From Rhipicephalus microplus (taxonomy: Eukaryota > Arthropoda > Arachnida > Ixodida > Ixodidae): DNA of 64,000 bases. The notes below the pieces were generated by a model. The model had not been told where the DNA came from. It did not search any database and worked only from the letters and a program-made list of their open reading frames with translations. A program made the position numbers and the translations under genes. Position 1 is the stretch's first letter. The number at the start of each line of letters is the position of its first letter. Positions 22,395-33,395 of this stretch are shown here, piece by piece. Location of the stretch: contig NC_134710.1 in the NCBI RefSeq assembly GCF_043290135.1, forward strand, positions 137,538,155 to 137,602,154, in the 5' to 3' direction.

Positions 22395-22426
<32 letters not shown>

Positions 22427-22428
22427 TA
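22373..22428. repeat. (AT)n and (CA)n microsatellite
   Basis: (AT)n at about 22373-22391, then (CA)n at about 22394-22419. The AT part continues the tract to the left of Gypsy 2 at 17088-17101, so the element split one microsatellite. Confidence 0.85.
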
Positions 22429-22662
22429 AGGGAAAAAAGTGTATACCTAAGGGTTCGTTTTTCCGTGTTTTGACTCAATATTAATGAGATCTAACAGACA
22501 ATAATGCCAAGGAATATATAGGGGAAGTTATTAGAACAAATGGAATGTAAATAAGAAGAAATAAAAGTGGGTGAAAAAAATAACCAGTCGTGAGCAGGAA
22601 TCGAACCTACGACCTTCGAATAACGCGCTCGATGCTCTAACCACTGAGCTATCACAGCGGCC
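22425..22662 (-). mobile_element. tRNA-derived SINE, family C
   Basis: On the minus strand the head reads GCCGCTGTGATAGCTCAGTG then GTTAGAGC (A-box), and GTAGGTTCGATTCC (B-box) about 40 bases on. A T-rich body follows, and near the end ATTAATATTGAGTCAAAACA. The head imitates a tRNA, but its acceptor arms do not close, so I call it a SINE and not a tRNA gene. Confidence 0.65.
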
Positions 22663-22689
22663 TTCCTTCCATCCACTTTTTTGCGTTTA

Positions 22690-23337
22690 TAGGTGAATTT
22701 AGACGTGTATATATGTGTTTTTTAGACGTGTTTCGGTGTTTCTTGTAGAAGAGTCATCCTTCGTAACTTCACAAATTGCTGTGTTTTTCCACACGGGCGC
22801 ACTTGAAAAAAAAAAATCTGCCTTCTGTCGCCTGGAGCCTAGGAGACCAGCTCAGCATACATACGTGCGACACGACATGAACTCCCTCCTTTTTCGTGCT
22901 CCATCCCTCAGTGCGCGCCGGTGGTCAAGCAGGTTTCGGGATAATAAGCACAATGGCACGTTTTTTGTCCCAACACATACAAGGGGACATGGCTAGCATG
23001 ACGTGCACATTCGAGGAACCTGAGCAACTGTGGTGCACTGCTTGTTGAGAAGTGTCGAGGCTGGCGCTTGGAAGTTTGCCTACATGATAACTGCTATGAC
23101 GCGCTCGATCCCCATTTTTGTCAGTTCATATGCGATATTTAATAATAACAATAAATACATTGTTTGTTATGACATATGATACACATATTGAAACAACCAG
23201 ATTGTTTTGCCACATCAAGCAAACTTATTTGGCATCCTAGGATCAATTGCTTGTGCCGAAGTTTGAATTAATTTCATAGTAGCAATGTTAATAAAATTTT
23301 ACAAGATTGTCACCCAGGATTCGGCAGATCTATATAT
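22690..23337. other. Non-coding DNA, nothing recognised
   Basis: No domain or named repeat. It ends in TCTATATAT, the insertion site of the gag-only LTR element. Confidence 0.45.
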
Positions 23338-23470
23338 TGTCATGACGAAGAAAGACGCTGGTGCTTCGGCGCGTGGGTAGCTAGAGCAAAGAAGAGAAGA
23401 ACGAAGTCATAATAAAAACAGCTGGCCCAGGATCGGGTGTTGTCTCTTGTTCTCTGTGTAGTACATCACA
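23338..23470 (+). repeat. 5' LTR of gag-only element
   Basis: 133 bp, TG...CA ends. Contains CATAATAAAAAC, a likely polyadenylation signal. Confidence 0.8.
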
Positions 23471-23865
23471 GTGGCGCAGTCCTACAAGTGAACCCTCTGC
23501 AGAAAGCCACCGGTACGTGTCTTTGTGGTTCGTCGGCAGCGCGGGCTTCTCCATCAAGGAACGCTGTTCACGCTTCCTTAGCCATGGGGTCCCACCTGCC
23601 GCTTCAGCCACCCGCCTCCCCTGTGGTTCTAGGCCATGACCTGATTGAAACCCTGCCACAGTTTCACAACAGGGATCCGCATTAGCTCCTGTCCCTTGGG
23701 AATGCCGCTCACGTTTCCCATGGCCTACATTCCCGTTGCTGTACTCTTTCAACAAACAAGCCGCCACGGAACGCCGTCCAGGCTTCTCTGCTTGTCGACC
23801 TCACCAGGGGGAGTGCTGCAATTGCTAATTACTCAAAGAGCACGATCACTGATTCTTCGGGCTTA

Positions 23866-25249
23866 ATGCCCGACAGCACCGCGAACCTGCAGCGTATCAT
23901 CGCGCTACTCCGCGTTGAGACTAACGAACTGACAGCGTTGATCGCCGAGCGAGCTCCTACAATGTTGCCAGCATTGTGTGACATTAATGCAGTGTTGGAT
24001 GTAGCTGCCTCATACGACCTTGAGGCAAGCACACCGGAGCAACGCAGGCAGCTTCTGTCTTCTCTCATCGAGCTCTCACACCAGCTCGACAGCTTCGCGT
24101 CGGTGATCTCTGCGTTTCCACCCGCCACCCCACAATAACCAGCCGTCTGCGAACTACCGTAATTCCACGGGGTCCGGAACGACACCGACAGCTGGGTGGC
24201 AACCGTAAACGCGCTAGCAATGCACGCGGCCTGGACAGAGAATCAGAAATGGTATGTGGCCATAGACCGTCTTTGGGAAGGTGCAGCGGCATGGCACCGG
24301 TATGAAGGCTGGAAGCAGCAGTCATGGGCGGAGTGGAGCTGCAAGCTCATAGCTGCTTTTGGTTGTAATCCTTACCACCTTTCCACCACCACTTCGTCCA
24401 ACCTGGTCGGTATCGAGGAGCAAGCTCCAGAGGCTTTCCACCTCGAGGCTGCAGCGGTGCGCTGCAGCTTACCACACGAGAAGTTAGACACTTTGTCGAT
24501 ACCCGAAGCAAGTTCACTGCAGCCTGAGGCCGCTACCGAAGTCAGACCTCTTGAAGGGCGTCGCTCCAACGAAACAGCCGCAGAGAATCATCTCGACTGT
24601 GCTGCATTGCCCTTCACCGACGCACCCCCATTCGCACACCGAGCTGAAGTGGAGCAACACTTCAAAAGTTCCTCGGAGCCCTCCAGCCGCGCGGCAGAAA
24701 GCTTCTCCGCCTGTCCTACGAATAACGTCAGACGCAGGTGCGACACGCCACTGCTGCTCTCAGTACCCGCGCCGGTACGCAACGCCATCATGTCAGTGGA
24801 AGAGGCTGATACCAGTCCTCATACAGCTCAGTTAGAGAAGCCAGCCCCAATATCACCTTTACTGAGGCAAGTGGAGATACCAGCATCGCCTATGCTTGAA
24901 CCGCCTACGGTCATGGCGCCGGTAGAGCCCAAGGTAACCACTGCTGGTCTCACTGACCAAGATCATGAGGAGAAAGTTGGCACTCAAGATGCAGACAGCA
25001 ACCAATACGATGACAGCTTCACAAAATGTCCTGCCGCAGATGCCAAAACCGGCCGTAAATTATGTTCTCTGCCACACATTTCAGAAGTTGCGTACCCATT
25101 CTTGACACAAACCAAGGTACCAAGCGCGTCTTTTGGGATACTCTTTCGGCTACCCTCGTCCGGAGTTCAACGTCTGCCGCTGATTTTGCGGCCCGTCCGA
25201 AGCGCGCTGCCAGGTGCATGTTTAGCTGCTTCCCACAGAGAGTCTCTGC
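23866..25249 (+). pseudogene. Gag-like protein of the small LTR element
   Basis: Frame 1 from ATG 23866 (MPDSTANLQRIIALL) runs as helical sequence to TAA at 24136-24138; a second TAA is at 24160-24162. The same frame then continues through a capsid-like core: DTDSWVATVNALAMHAAW, RLWEGAAAWHRYEGW, SWAEWSCKLIAAFG (about 24180-24360). The Trp spacing is that of Gypsy-type Gag. A long Pro/Glu/Ser-rich part follows. Frame 1 stays open to 25506, but past 25250 the conserved 81-bp units are in frame 2, so the true frame probably changes near 25245. No zinc knuckle is seen. Confidence 0.6.
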
Positions 25250-25573
25250 ATGGCCGAGACCGACCACAACGATGCAGCAAGTCTCGACCTCCCGATAGAC
25301 TTGTGGAAGACTCTGGCCCCCAGTATCAGCGTGGCCAAGGCCGACCTCCGAGATGCAGCCAGTATATCGACCGCCACATCAACCTTTGGGATACCAGGAC
25401 TAAATCGCGGCATGGCCAAGAGCGACCAGCTCGAGGCAGCCAGTGCCGTCCACCAGAAACGCTTCCCCCAGACCGTCGCTCCATGTTGCATTGTGGTCCG
25501 GGCTGACCACCACGATGCAGCCAAGCCCGCCCACCAGAAACTTTGCCGCCAGCTCCGCGTGCGCGCGCAGTCA
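25250..25573 (+). repeat. Four in-frame 81-bp (27-residue) repeats
   Basis: Units start at 25250, 25331, 25412 and 25493, exactly 81 bases apart. In frame 2 they begin MAETDHNDAAS, VAKADLRDAAS, MAKSDQLEAAS and VVRADHHDAAK. The first 11 residues are conserved as a pattern (Asp at position 5, acidic residue at 8, AA at 9-10), while the remaining 16 vary. The constant period in one frame suggests a repeated protein motif at the C-terminus of the gag-like product. Confidence 0.75.
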
Positions 25574-25581
25574 TGGCCGAG

Positions 25582-25714
25582 TGTCATGACCAAGAAAGAC
25601 GCTGGCGCTATGGCGCGCGGGTAGCTAGAGCAAAGAAGAGAAGAACAAAGTCAGAATAAGAACAGCTCGCCCAGGATCGGGTGTTGTCTCTTGTTCTCTG
25701 TCTAGTACATCACA
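25582..25714 (+). repeat. 3' LTR of gag-only element
   Basis: 133 bp, TGTCATGAC...TACATCACA, about 92-93% identical by eye to 23338-23470. Confidence 0.8.
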
Positions 25715-26430
25715 ATATATATTTTACTACATTCTAATTTTACAATAATGGATGAGCAAATACACATATGCTTAGCATGTCCTATATGGACAGCCAGTGA
25801 ACGTTCAAAACTTCATGTCGGGTCGGACATCCAGTTCAGACGTCCAGAAAACAGCCATACGGGACATGCATTTTCACACTACATCCATTGGCTCACAGTA
25901 CATTCATTCGCATTCAGCAGATATTTTGCGTTTTCAGAGGATGTGTAGCATCACAAATTTTAACAGGCATAATCCTGAGTGCCCAGTGCATCCATTACGC
26001 TTGTCAGCTCAAAATGCCCTAACCTTGTGAGGGGCCCTCTAAGGTGTTCACCAACAGAGGAGAAATTGACCTTAGGCGATTAGACCTGGCATCTCTCCCT
26101 TCCAGGGTATCAGTGGTTTGGTTATTTGCTCCTGCACTGCCCTTTCCAGCCCCAATGAAATGAAAGAGACCCAGGAGAGTGTTGATTGGATATTGGACAC
26201 TTGACTCACAATGCTAGGCAATAAAACGAAAGACTGTAATCAGTAATCTGTGAATCGTGCTGCAAAATGCATGCCTATGTTCAACCGTTGGTGCCTTTGT
26301 GCTATCTCAAACAATATCATTTTTTTGCTTCTTGTCGTAGATACAAGTCACCGACGTCATTGTTTTAAATTATTTCAATTTTTGTGAATTACAAAATCTG
26401 AATGGGAGCCAACAGATGGAAACAACGGAG
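25715..26430. other. Non-coding DNA, nothing recognised
   Basis: No domain or repeat seen between the gag-only element and the 3' region of PLE 1. Confidence 0.45.
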
Positions 26431-27546
26431 TGGGATTATCAGGGTGAACAGTAGAAGTGCCTCAGGCTGGCTGGCCGTCGTTTCGATAGGAGGACCTTTC
26501 TTTTGCGAAGGTGCCGTGTCATTTTTGGCGTGTTAGTTTTAAAGGGGTTAGTGGTGATGTCATCTGGTGGTGGCTTGTGTCCGTGTTGATAAGCGCCATC
26601 TGAAAAGCAAAAAAACTATAAAGCAGAGGAGTGCAGTCCTCGCTTCACTTCCTGTCACGTGGTAGTGATTAAAAAGGTTCTCGGAGAGTGGGAGAAGAAA
26701 AAAAAGAAAAAAGAGCAAAGTTACAGTGGTCTGCTGTAAAAGTAGTGAACACTTCAGACACTAACAAACAAAAGAGCTTAAAGCTTCGGAGCCGGCAGAC
26801 GGTCGCTGCGTCCGGCTACCACAAAGGGTTGCCGATGATAGCGGCGTACACCTGTTCCCGAACACCTATGAATGGGACACACAACAAGAAAGCAGTTAAA
26901 AACTGGGGGAGAAGCAGGCAGCGTCAAATGTCAAAGCTCAAATGTCAAACGCCAATATGTCAAAGGTAAGCGATACCACATAGAGTCTGAAGAGCGCGTG
27001 TTTAATGGGGAAGGTCATTGGCAAACATATGCTTTCAGTGTCCCCGTAGGTGGCCCGCTCAGTGGAATTGATTGAAGAATTCGGCGGTATGTTGACTGAC
27101 AAAAAGGGAAATTAAGAATGCAAAGGAAATGAGCAACGAGGAAAGAAACACACAAAAACGATAAAAAATAGGAGGGAGAAAAGACCAGGGGAGGGGGGGG
27201 AGAGGGTAGGTGGGACGTTAGGGTAAACTGACGGGAAAAAAAGAGAAAAAAAAAGAGAAAGAGAGGAGAAAGACGCAGAGAACTTTCTGGGTCGGCAATG
27301 TCCTTAATGATGCACGGTAGGAGTGGTTTTAGAAGCGAGGAAAGAAGAAACAAAATAGCGGGTTAAAGGTTCTAGAAAATATTAACTTCGTTGTTGTATC
27401 TAGACACATTCATATCTATAATTCAAATTGAAAAATTTAAAGAGAACAATAATAGTGTGGTATGCAGGCTAGGAGCGATTCACTGTAGTACCAGTTATGT
27501 CTATTTCAAGGTTGAACGTATCTTGTCTCTGTAAATATTGCCTCAA

Positions 27547-28051
27547 TTATGCTATGGCTTTCAGTGATTCTAAATTGCCACATGCTACATTGATTCCTGA
27601 TGGGTGTAGGGACTTGAATTTGTGTATCAAATATGATTTCATGTATTTTCTCTCTCGTGTTGACTGGAAATCAGTTTGTAAAACGTAAAGCTTTGCTCGG
27701 TCGAAATTGTGGTTCTGTTCATTGAAGTGACCGGTTACTGCTTTTGGTAAATTGTGCTTTGTGTCTGCACAGTAGCCGCTCAGTCTTACGTGAATCGGCT
27801 GCCCAGTTTCGCCTATATATTGTTTTCTACAGGTGGCACACTCAAGATAGTACATTAGGTTGAAGTGCAGGTGAAGCTCGATGTGACCTGGTGAATGTAA
27901 TCAGATGCTGTGCTTCTGAGGTGGAGCTGGGCCGGCCACAGGAACCAGACATTTTCCTACTCTTTGCTTTAAGTTTTGCTTGAACAAGCATGTCTCTAAG
28001 GTTAGCGTTGCGTCTGTAGGTGACTTTAGGCGGTTTGGGAAAGATTTTCAT
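27547..28051 (-). pseudogene. Linker and GIY-YIG endonuclease of PLE 1
   Basis: The linker (28051-27842) reads PPKVTYRRNANLRDML and SGSCGRP, then shifts frame. The nuclease (27855-27547) has YYLECATCRKQYIGETGQP, the GIY-YIG core in the Penelope variant with the upstream Cys pair, then LSGYCADTKHN and a C-terminal RKYMKSYLIHKFKSL. In Penelope the nuclease nicks target DNA to prime reverse transcription. Confidence 0.85.
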
Positions 28052-28389
28052 AAGTTTCTGGTTGGTGTTTAGAATTCGATAGTTTTTGTGAGGATGTTGT
28101 TTATGTTAGGGAGCGCATTAGAAAAATTTGTAGTGAGAAGAGGTGTAGTTGCTGCTGTTGTGCTTTTGGAGCGTGGTTTGAGTGCTTCATGGCGGTCCAG
28201 TTCCAGTGCGTCCGTATAGGCTTTGTCAAAGAAAGTGTTAGGGTGGTTTCTGTCTGATAGTGTTTCTTTTAGGGCGGCAAGTCTGTTTACGCAGTCGCCG
28301 TTTTCTACGCATATGCGGGGTAACCTTGTTGCCTGACTCTTGAAAAAGGACTGTTTACAGTGTCTTGGGGGATGGCTTGTATAATCTAA

Positions 28390-29650
28390 GTATTGTTGCT
28401 TCTCAAATGGTTTTTTTTCTACAGAATTGTCTTTAGTACACCATTTTCAAAATATAAGGTCGTGTCTAGAAAGTTGATGTGCTGAGCCGAGGTATCGGAG
28501 GTGAACTTTATTGTTGTATGAAATGAGTTTAGGAATGAGGTGAATTTATCTAGATTGTGCTGCCCATGACCCCATATTATAAATATGTCATCTATGTACT
28601 GAAGGTATGTGTGAGGTTTGTTCTCATAGTGAGACAAGAATTCGGTTTCCAGAATTCCCATGAATATTTTTGCATAGGTGGGAGAAAATGGGGCACCCAT
28701 GCTTGTTCCCTGTATTTGAAGGTACTACTTTTCTTCGAATTCAAAGTAGTTATGTGACAGTACTAATTCTAATAGTGTTAAATATACTTCGGTACGATGT
28801 TGTGCGCTATGTCGGGATAAGGTTAGCTCAACTGAAGCTAAGCCCTCGTGGGATGGGAATATTCGTATATAAAGCGGTAACATCTAGTGTGATGAGAATG
28901 GCGTCTTGTGGTAGAGTACCGTTCTTATTAATTTCCTCTATTATTCTCAGTATGTGGAGTGTATCTTGCTCAAATGACGGTAATGACTTTGGAATTATAC
29001 CTAGAAAATGATTTATAAATATGGAGAGGTTTTCGGTTGAGGTTTTGTTGTTTGATACTACTGGGTGCCCTGGAATATTGGTGCTGTATAATTCTGCGGA
29101 TGGTATATTGTGAATATTCAGAAGGAGATAGTACCGCCCCGCTGCTTTGCTGTTTGGTTTCAAGAATTTAAATTCTGATGGAGTTATCAGTTCATCCGCC
29201 AAAAGAAATCTAAGCCAGTTGGTAATTGTGGGTGTGTATTGCTCTGTTGGATCGTTGTTCAGGGTTGTTCAGTAGTCTGTAAGCTTCTTGCTTGTACTTT
29301 TCTTTTGGCCAGATCACTATGCTTTCTCTCTTATCAGCCACCTTAATTATAATGTCTTCACGTGATTTGAGGCTAGAAATAACGCGGGTTTCGAAAGATG
29401 TCAAGTTTTTAGGTTTCTTAGATATTTTAGATTGATTTATTTTTTCTGTAGAGATAGTTCTAAGATGTAAGTCAAGTTCAACTGCTTGTTCTGGTTCAGC
29501 GGTCCAGGTAGACTGAGCCCTAAGTGTTCTAGTATCTGTACCTGTTCCGTCGTTTTCGGCGAACAATTGTCTAATACGCATTCGTCGTGAAATTCGGTGA
29601 GGTCTCTTTGAAGCTCGAATTTGTTTATTGTATTGTTGGTTGGACAAAAA
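28390..29650 (-). pseudogene. Reverse transcriptase of PLE 1
   Basis: Penelope-type RT. Going downstream on the minus strand: SSLKSREDIIIKVADKRESI (29390-29300), PSEFKFLKPN then AGRYYLLLNIHN (about 29180-29100), ILITLDVTALYTNIP (motif A, catalytic Asp present), MGAPFSPTYAKIFM and LQYIDDIFIIWG (motif C, both Asp present). Open frames at 29647-29210, 29202-28828 and 28700-28419 are in three different frames, so at least two shifts inactivate it. Confidence 0.85.
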
Positions 29651-29890
29651 TTAAGGCCTTTACTAAGGACGTTCGTTTTCTCTAGACTTAATGACCCTGA
29701 TATGTCTACGGCGTTGGACTGCTTTTCGATTTGTATGGAGGTGTCAGTTGTGCTTGGTACTTCTCTGTTTGTGCGGTCAGTTGTTTGTGTGACGAAAGTG
29801 GATGCTTGGCGAAGGGCTCCCCAGTTAAAAAACCATTTTATTATTCTGCTTCTGCTTCAATTTTTTCTTCTGCAAACTAAACACGTTTGC

Positions 29891-30559
29891 AGCTGGTAGT
29901 TTATTCCATAATGATGTTCATGAGAATTCAGCCATCAGTTTATCATAGTGAGTGTGTGCCTCAGGCAAAAAACGTTAGTGTTACGGGCAAATATTATTAC
30001 TATGGGCAATCAGGTCAGTAGATGAGAAGCAGATTGGAGGTAGTGCCTTGGTTATGTATTTATAGAATATGATACCTAAGTTGTAATTGACTAGCTCCGA
30101 GATGGTTAAGATGTTATCATGAAGTAGGCATTTACCATAAAAAAGCATCAACTGTTATTAATAATTCTTATTAATTGGTTCTGTAATACTTGAAGGGAAG
30201 CCAAATGAGTGTTTCAGGTGTTACCCCAGGACATTATGCCATAATAATATGGGAATGAACAAATGAGTAGTAGAGTGACAGTAATGTGACACGTGTGAAG
30301 TATGGAGGAATTTTCATAGGAGAGCAGATAACGTATGCTATTTTCTTTTTGATGTGAGAAATATGATCTATGTATTCAAGTAAGAGTCAATAGAAGTTCC
30401 AAAAAAAGGTTAGCAGGGACTGGAAAAAATCGAGTGCGAGCCAAAAGCTAAAGTAGGAAAAGATGCTGAATATTTTTATTGCCATGAAAATACAAATTTA
30501 GCTGTGGTTGCGATGATAGCAAACAAGTTCGCACTGCACCAACTTGAAACATTTTTCAA
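29891..30559. other. Non-coding DNA, nothing recognised
   Basis: Between PLE 1 and a decayed LINE. No domain or repeat identified. Confidence 0.4.
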
Positions 30560-31480
30560 GTCAGTTCTTAGCTCGTGAACAAGAGGTGAAATGCTATTGT
30601 TAGATGTAAATATGGTAGTGTCATCAGCATCAGAATGGAATTAGTGGAGGACAGACAGTTGGGAAAATCATTAATATAGATAAAAAATAGGAGCGGTTTC
30701 GAAATGGATTCTTGAGGGACACTGATTTTAGTAGATAATTCTTTAGAATACACATTAGATAACGACACAAGTTGAACGCGGTTATCTAGGTATATTTTTA
30801 GTAACTCTAAAGTAGGACCACATAGACTGATTGCTTCAAGTTTAGTAAAGAGAATACTATGATTAAAACTGTCGAATGCTTTTGTTAGATCGATGAATAC
30901 TGATGATGCAAATAAACCTTCGTCAATGATTTTTTTAGTTGATGGGTTAGATGAATGAGTGCCAGATGAGTAGAGAAATGATCCTGAAAGCCGAACTCAC
31001 AAGGTGACAGAATATTAAATTTCGTAAGGTGATTTGATAGGCGTACTCCTGGTAATTTCTCAAGAACTTTACCAAAAAAGGGCAGAATGTGAATGGGTCG
31101 GTAATTATGAATTATTGTGCTATCACCTTTTTTAAGAACTGGGGAAATTCACCGCATTTAAGCTCATTAGGTAACACACCAGCCTTGAATATAAAATGCA
31201 TAATGAAACACACAATGTCAGAAATTGGGTGCAAAATTAATTTGATATGAGCAGGCAGGACTTCTTCAATTCCTACATTGATGGATTTGAGGTGTTGTAT
31301 GACACCATATATTTCTTCAGGAGTGGTGGGAAAGAAGCAAAAATAGTGAGAGGCATCTAAGTGGCGTGATTTGTGTGGGAAAGGGTGAGTCAACGCTAAA
31401 AAAGTAGGAACTGAAGGCGTCAGCTTTGTGAGTAGGAGAGTTCTATTCAATGTTATAGAATACAATTCTGTCTACGTGGT
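30560..31480 (-). pseudogene. Decayed LINE reverse transcriptase fragment
   Basis: Minus strand: IYGVIQHLKSINVGIEEVLP (31310-31250), LPNELKCGEFPQFLKKV near 31150, then in other frames NYRPIHILPFF (about 31100) and, near 30690, LLFFIYINDFPNCLSS, where RT motif B' and the region before the catalytic box are expected. The catalytic box is degraded and no long frame survives. CR1/L2/Jockey-like. Confidence 0.65.
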
Positions 31481-31878
31481 GTTGAGAATTCCTGTTTGTT
31501 GCTAGCGCACGCGAAATTTTTTACTTTTGAGTCAGCGCTCGTGTGATCTGTTTCTTTGTCCTTTGTCTGTGCCGTATTGCATGCCTGAACATGTTAGCTT
31601 ACCAACTCACTCAGCTTGCTGCATAAATTTTGGATGTATATTGCTGCATGTCGCATGCCTTCAATGTAGGCAAAGAAAGCAATGATCACCTTATATGGCT
31701 TCGTACCTAAGCAACATATCCTAGTTGCATACAAAGATTCTGTGTTTGGTTTATTATATATTTTCAATTCCTGAGTATTGGTGCTGCAGTGCCCTGTCCT
31801 GTGAGTTAGCTGAATGAAGTACCATGCCTACTCATTAACTTTAGCGGGTTTTTTCACAAGCTGTGAGATAATTGGTTC

Positions 31879-32624
31879 TTAAAGGGACATTAAAGTCAAT
31901 TTTTAAGTTGTCATTGATTGTTGGATTAGTGTTTGAGAAACCTCGTAGTGCTTATTTTGTCCCAAGGAAATGCTTATTTTGAAAAAAAAACAATTTTTAG
32001 TGGTTGGCACAGCATTAGCACAATTTGAATCGCACGCCTGAAAGGGCTTCATGACATTTGCCTGGCCAAACATTGCATGCCTTTACTGCCTAGCAGCCGG
32101 TTCTGGGGTTTTTGCTCTGAAGGCCACATTACACAACACATGTATGTGGCTTTTTTTTTTTTTTTCAAACTTTCCGTTGGAGCAACTTTCATGAGTGCGC
32201 AAGGCACACATAGTACTATGTGATAACGAAACTACCACTGAGATGCACCCTCGCAAGCAAGGCACAGCCCTGCAGAAACGAAACTATTGCACAACTCTTG
32301 TCGTTCTTCACTGCAAGGTTAAGTTATCTCTCTCTTCTTCTTCTTTTAATGAATCAAACACCCAAGCGGAATTCTGTTATGCCATGCACTGCTTCTTTTT
32401 TTTTTAATCATAAGTAGCTTGAATACTAGTGATAATTTGTACTCTGGACTCTTGTTGTGATCGGGCACATTCAAAAACGTCCCACTGGTGGCGCATAGTG
32501 TCCTACATTTATCTTAGTCTCTATTGCTAGAGCACTGCTACTGATGATATATTGCTTTAGACATTATCAAACATTGACCTTTCACTCTGACATAAACTTT
32601 TTTTTCCCTTTAGTGGCCCTTTAA
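31879..32624. mobile_element. MITE-like repeat with TTAA ends (746 bp)
   Basis: Starts TTAAAGGGACATTAAAG and ends CTTTAGTGGCCCTTTAA; these terminal inverted repeats match at 14 of 17 positions. There is no transposase ORF. The outermost TTAA on both sides could be a piggyBac-type target duplication or part of the TIR. It lies inside the putative long intron of the host gene. Confidence 0.6.
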
Positions 32625-32815
32625 TGTCTTCGTTGGTGGCGGTATTATGCTGGATTTTCGGAGTCTTCACAGACACGCAATTTCATGCTTAACTTCTAAA
32701 ACGGGGATGCTGAAAAAAGGCGTTTGTTAAGTAGACATTTATTTCATGTGCTCGTGCATTATTAGTAGTGATAATTTTTTCAATTGAGTGCATTAAATCA
32801 TTATCGTTCTTACAG

Positions 32816-32844
32816 GGTTCTCTCGTTCCCACTGATCTGATTAG
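32816..32844 (+). CDS. Candidate micro-exon 3 of the host gene (29 bp)
   Basis: The acceptor is ATCGTTCTTACAG (ending 32815) and the donor GTGAGTGA from 32845, both good matches. It encodes GSLVPTDLI plus two bases (AG) of a split codon. Phase 0 at the left matches exon 2. The two leftover bases plus the first base of the next candidate exon (36181) make AGG, keeping an open frame. That agreement of phases is the main support. Confidence 0.5.
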
Positions 32845-33009
32845 GTGAGTGATATTTATGTTTTACTTGTCCTAGGTATTTCTACATCTCCTGCTCTCTG
32901 TGTCAGTGTTGTTAGCCTGTCTGCCTTACTTCCTGTAAAAAAGGTAGACAACACTAAAGAAGAATACAAATTCTACGATTGCCCTCTCGTATTGGGTTGA
33001 TTGCCAATA

Positions 33010-33285
33010 CGTGTATTTACATCAACTGTTACAAGTGTGTATACTTTTCTCTACCCATTTTTAGGATTGTATAAAATTAATAATGCATTCGCTGTCACCG
33101 TATATATGCATGTAGTTTCCTTCTTCTTAACTTGTACTTGCTCATCAACGCTACTCTGACCAAATTGTATTGTATTGTTACTTTTGATGTGGCTGCTTTT
33201 TGTGCTTTTCTTTTTGCTCCCACTCCTGTAAAAACCCTCCAAGGGTTAACAGTATGTTGTAAGTAAATAAATAAATACAGAAGAA
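33010..33285 (+). repeat. LINE 3' tail
   Basis: CCTGTAAAAACCCTCCAAGG, then AACAGTATGTTGTAAGTAAA and a (TAAA)n end, a typical CR1/L2-like 3' terminus. No coding part attached. The 5' boundary is a guess. Confidence 0.45.
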
Positions 33286-33302
33286 AGTTCTGAACTGCAA
33301 AC

Positions 33303-33395
33303 TGCAGGAACCCCAGAGAGTTGAAATTTCCAGAGCTCTCCATTACGGCATCTCTCATAATTATATGGTGATTTTGGGACCTTAAACTCCAATTA
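33303..33395 (+). repeat. SINE family A 3' fragment
   Basis: GCAGGAACCCCAGAGAGTTG, TCCATTACGGCATCTCTCAT, AATTATATGGTGATTTTGGG and CCTTAAACTCC follow the last third of family A. Confidence 0.75.

Larger units (their letters stand above)
23338..25714 (+). mobile_element. Small non-autonomous LTR element with gag-like ORF and no pol (2377 bp)
   Basis: Two direct repeats of 133 bp begin TGTCATGAC and end TACATCACA. They differ at about 10 positions. The sequence after the left repeat (GTGGCGCAGTCC) is a plausible primer binding site. The interior is about 2.1 kb with a Gag-like reading frame and a coding tandem repeat, but no protease, RT, RNase H or integrase motif in any frame. The flanks are AT-rich (TATATAT left, ATATATAT right). 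The closest known category is a large retrotransposon derivative or gag-only element mobilised in trans. Confidence 0.75.
26430..29890 (-). mobile_element. Penelope-like element 1 (decayed)
   Basis: On the minus strand: an N-terminal region (LSKGLNFCP type, about 29600-29700), RT, linker and a C-terminal GIY-YIG nuclease, the canonical Penelope order. At least four frame changes occur. Downstream lie a purine-rich (plus strand) tract at 27160-27280 and, near 26470, GTCGTTTCGATAGGAGGACC, which resembles Penelope terminal repeats. The outer ends are estimated. Confidence 0.8.

Noticed and set aside
22376..22420. CRISPR-like short repeats
   Set aside because: Plain dinucleotide microsatellites; no spacer structure, and the context is eukaryotic.
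22580..22662. tRNA gene on the minus strand
   Set aside because: A- and B-boxes are good, but the acceptor stem does not close and a T-rich SINE body follows.
24551..24835. Alternative frames across the gag-like ORF
   Set aside because: Shadows of the frame-1 reading in a GC-rich, low-complexity stretch; no domain.
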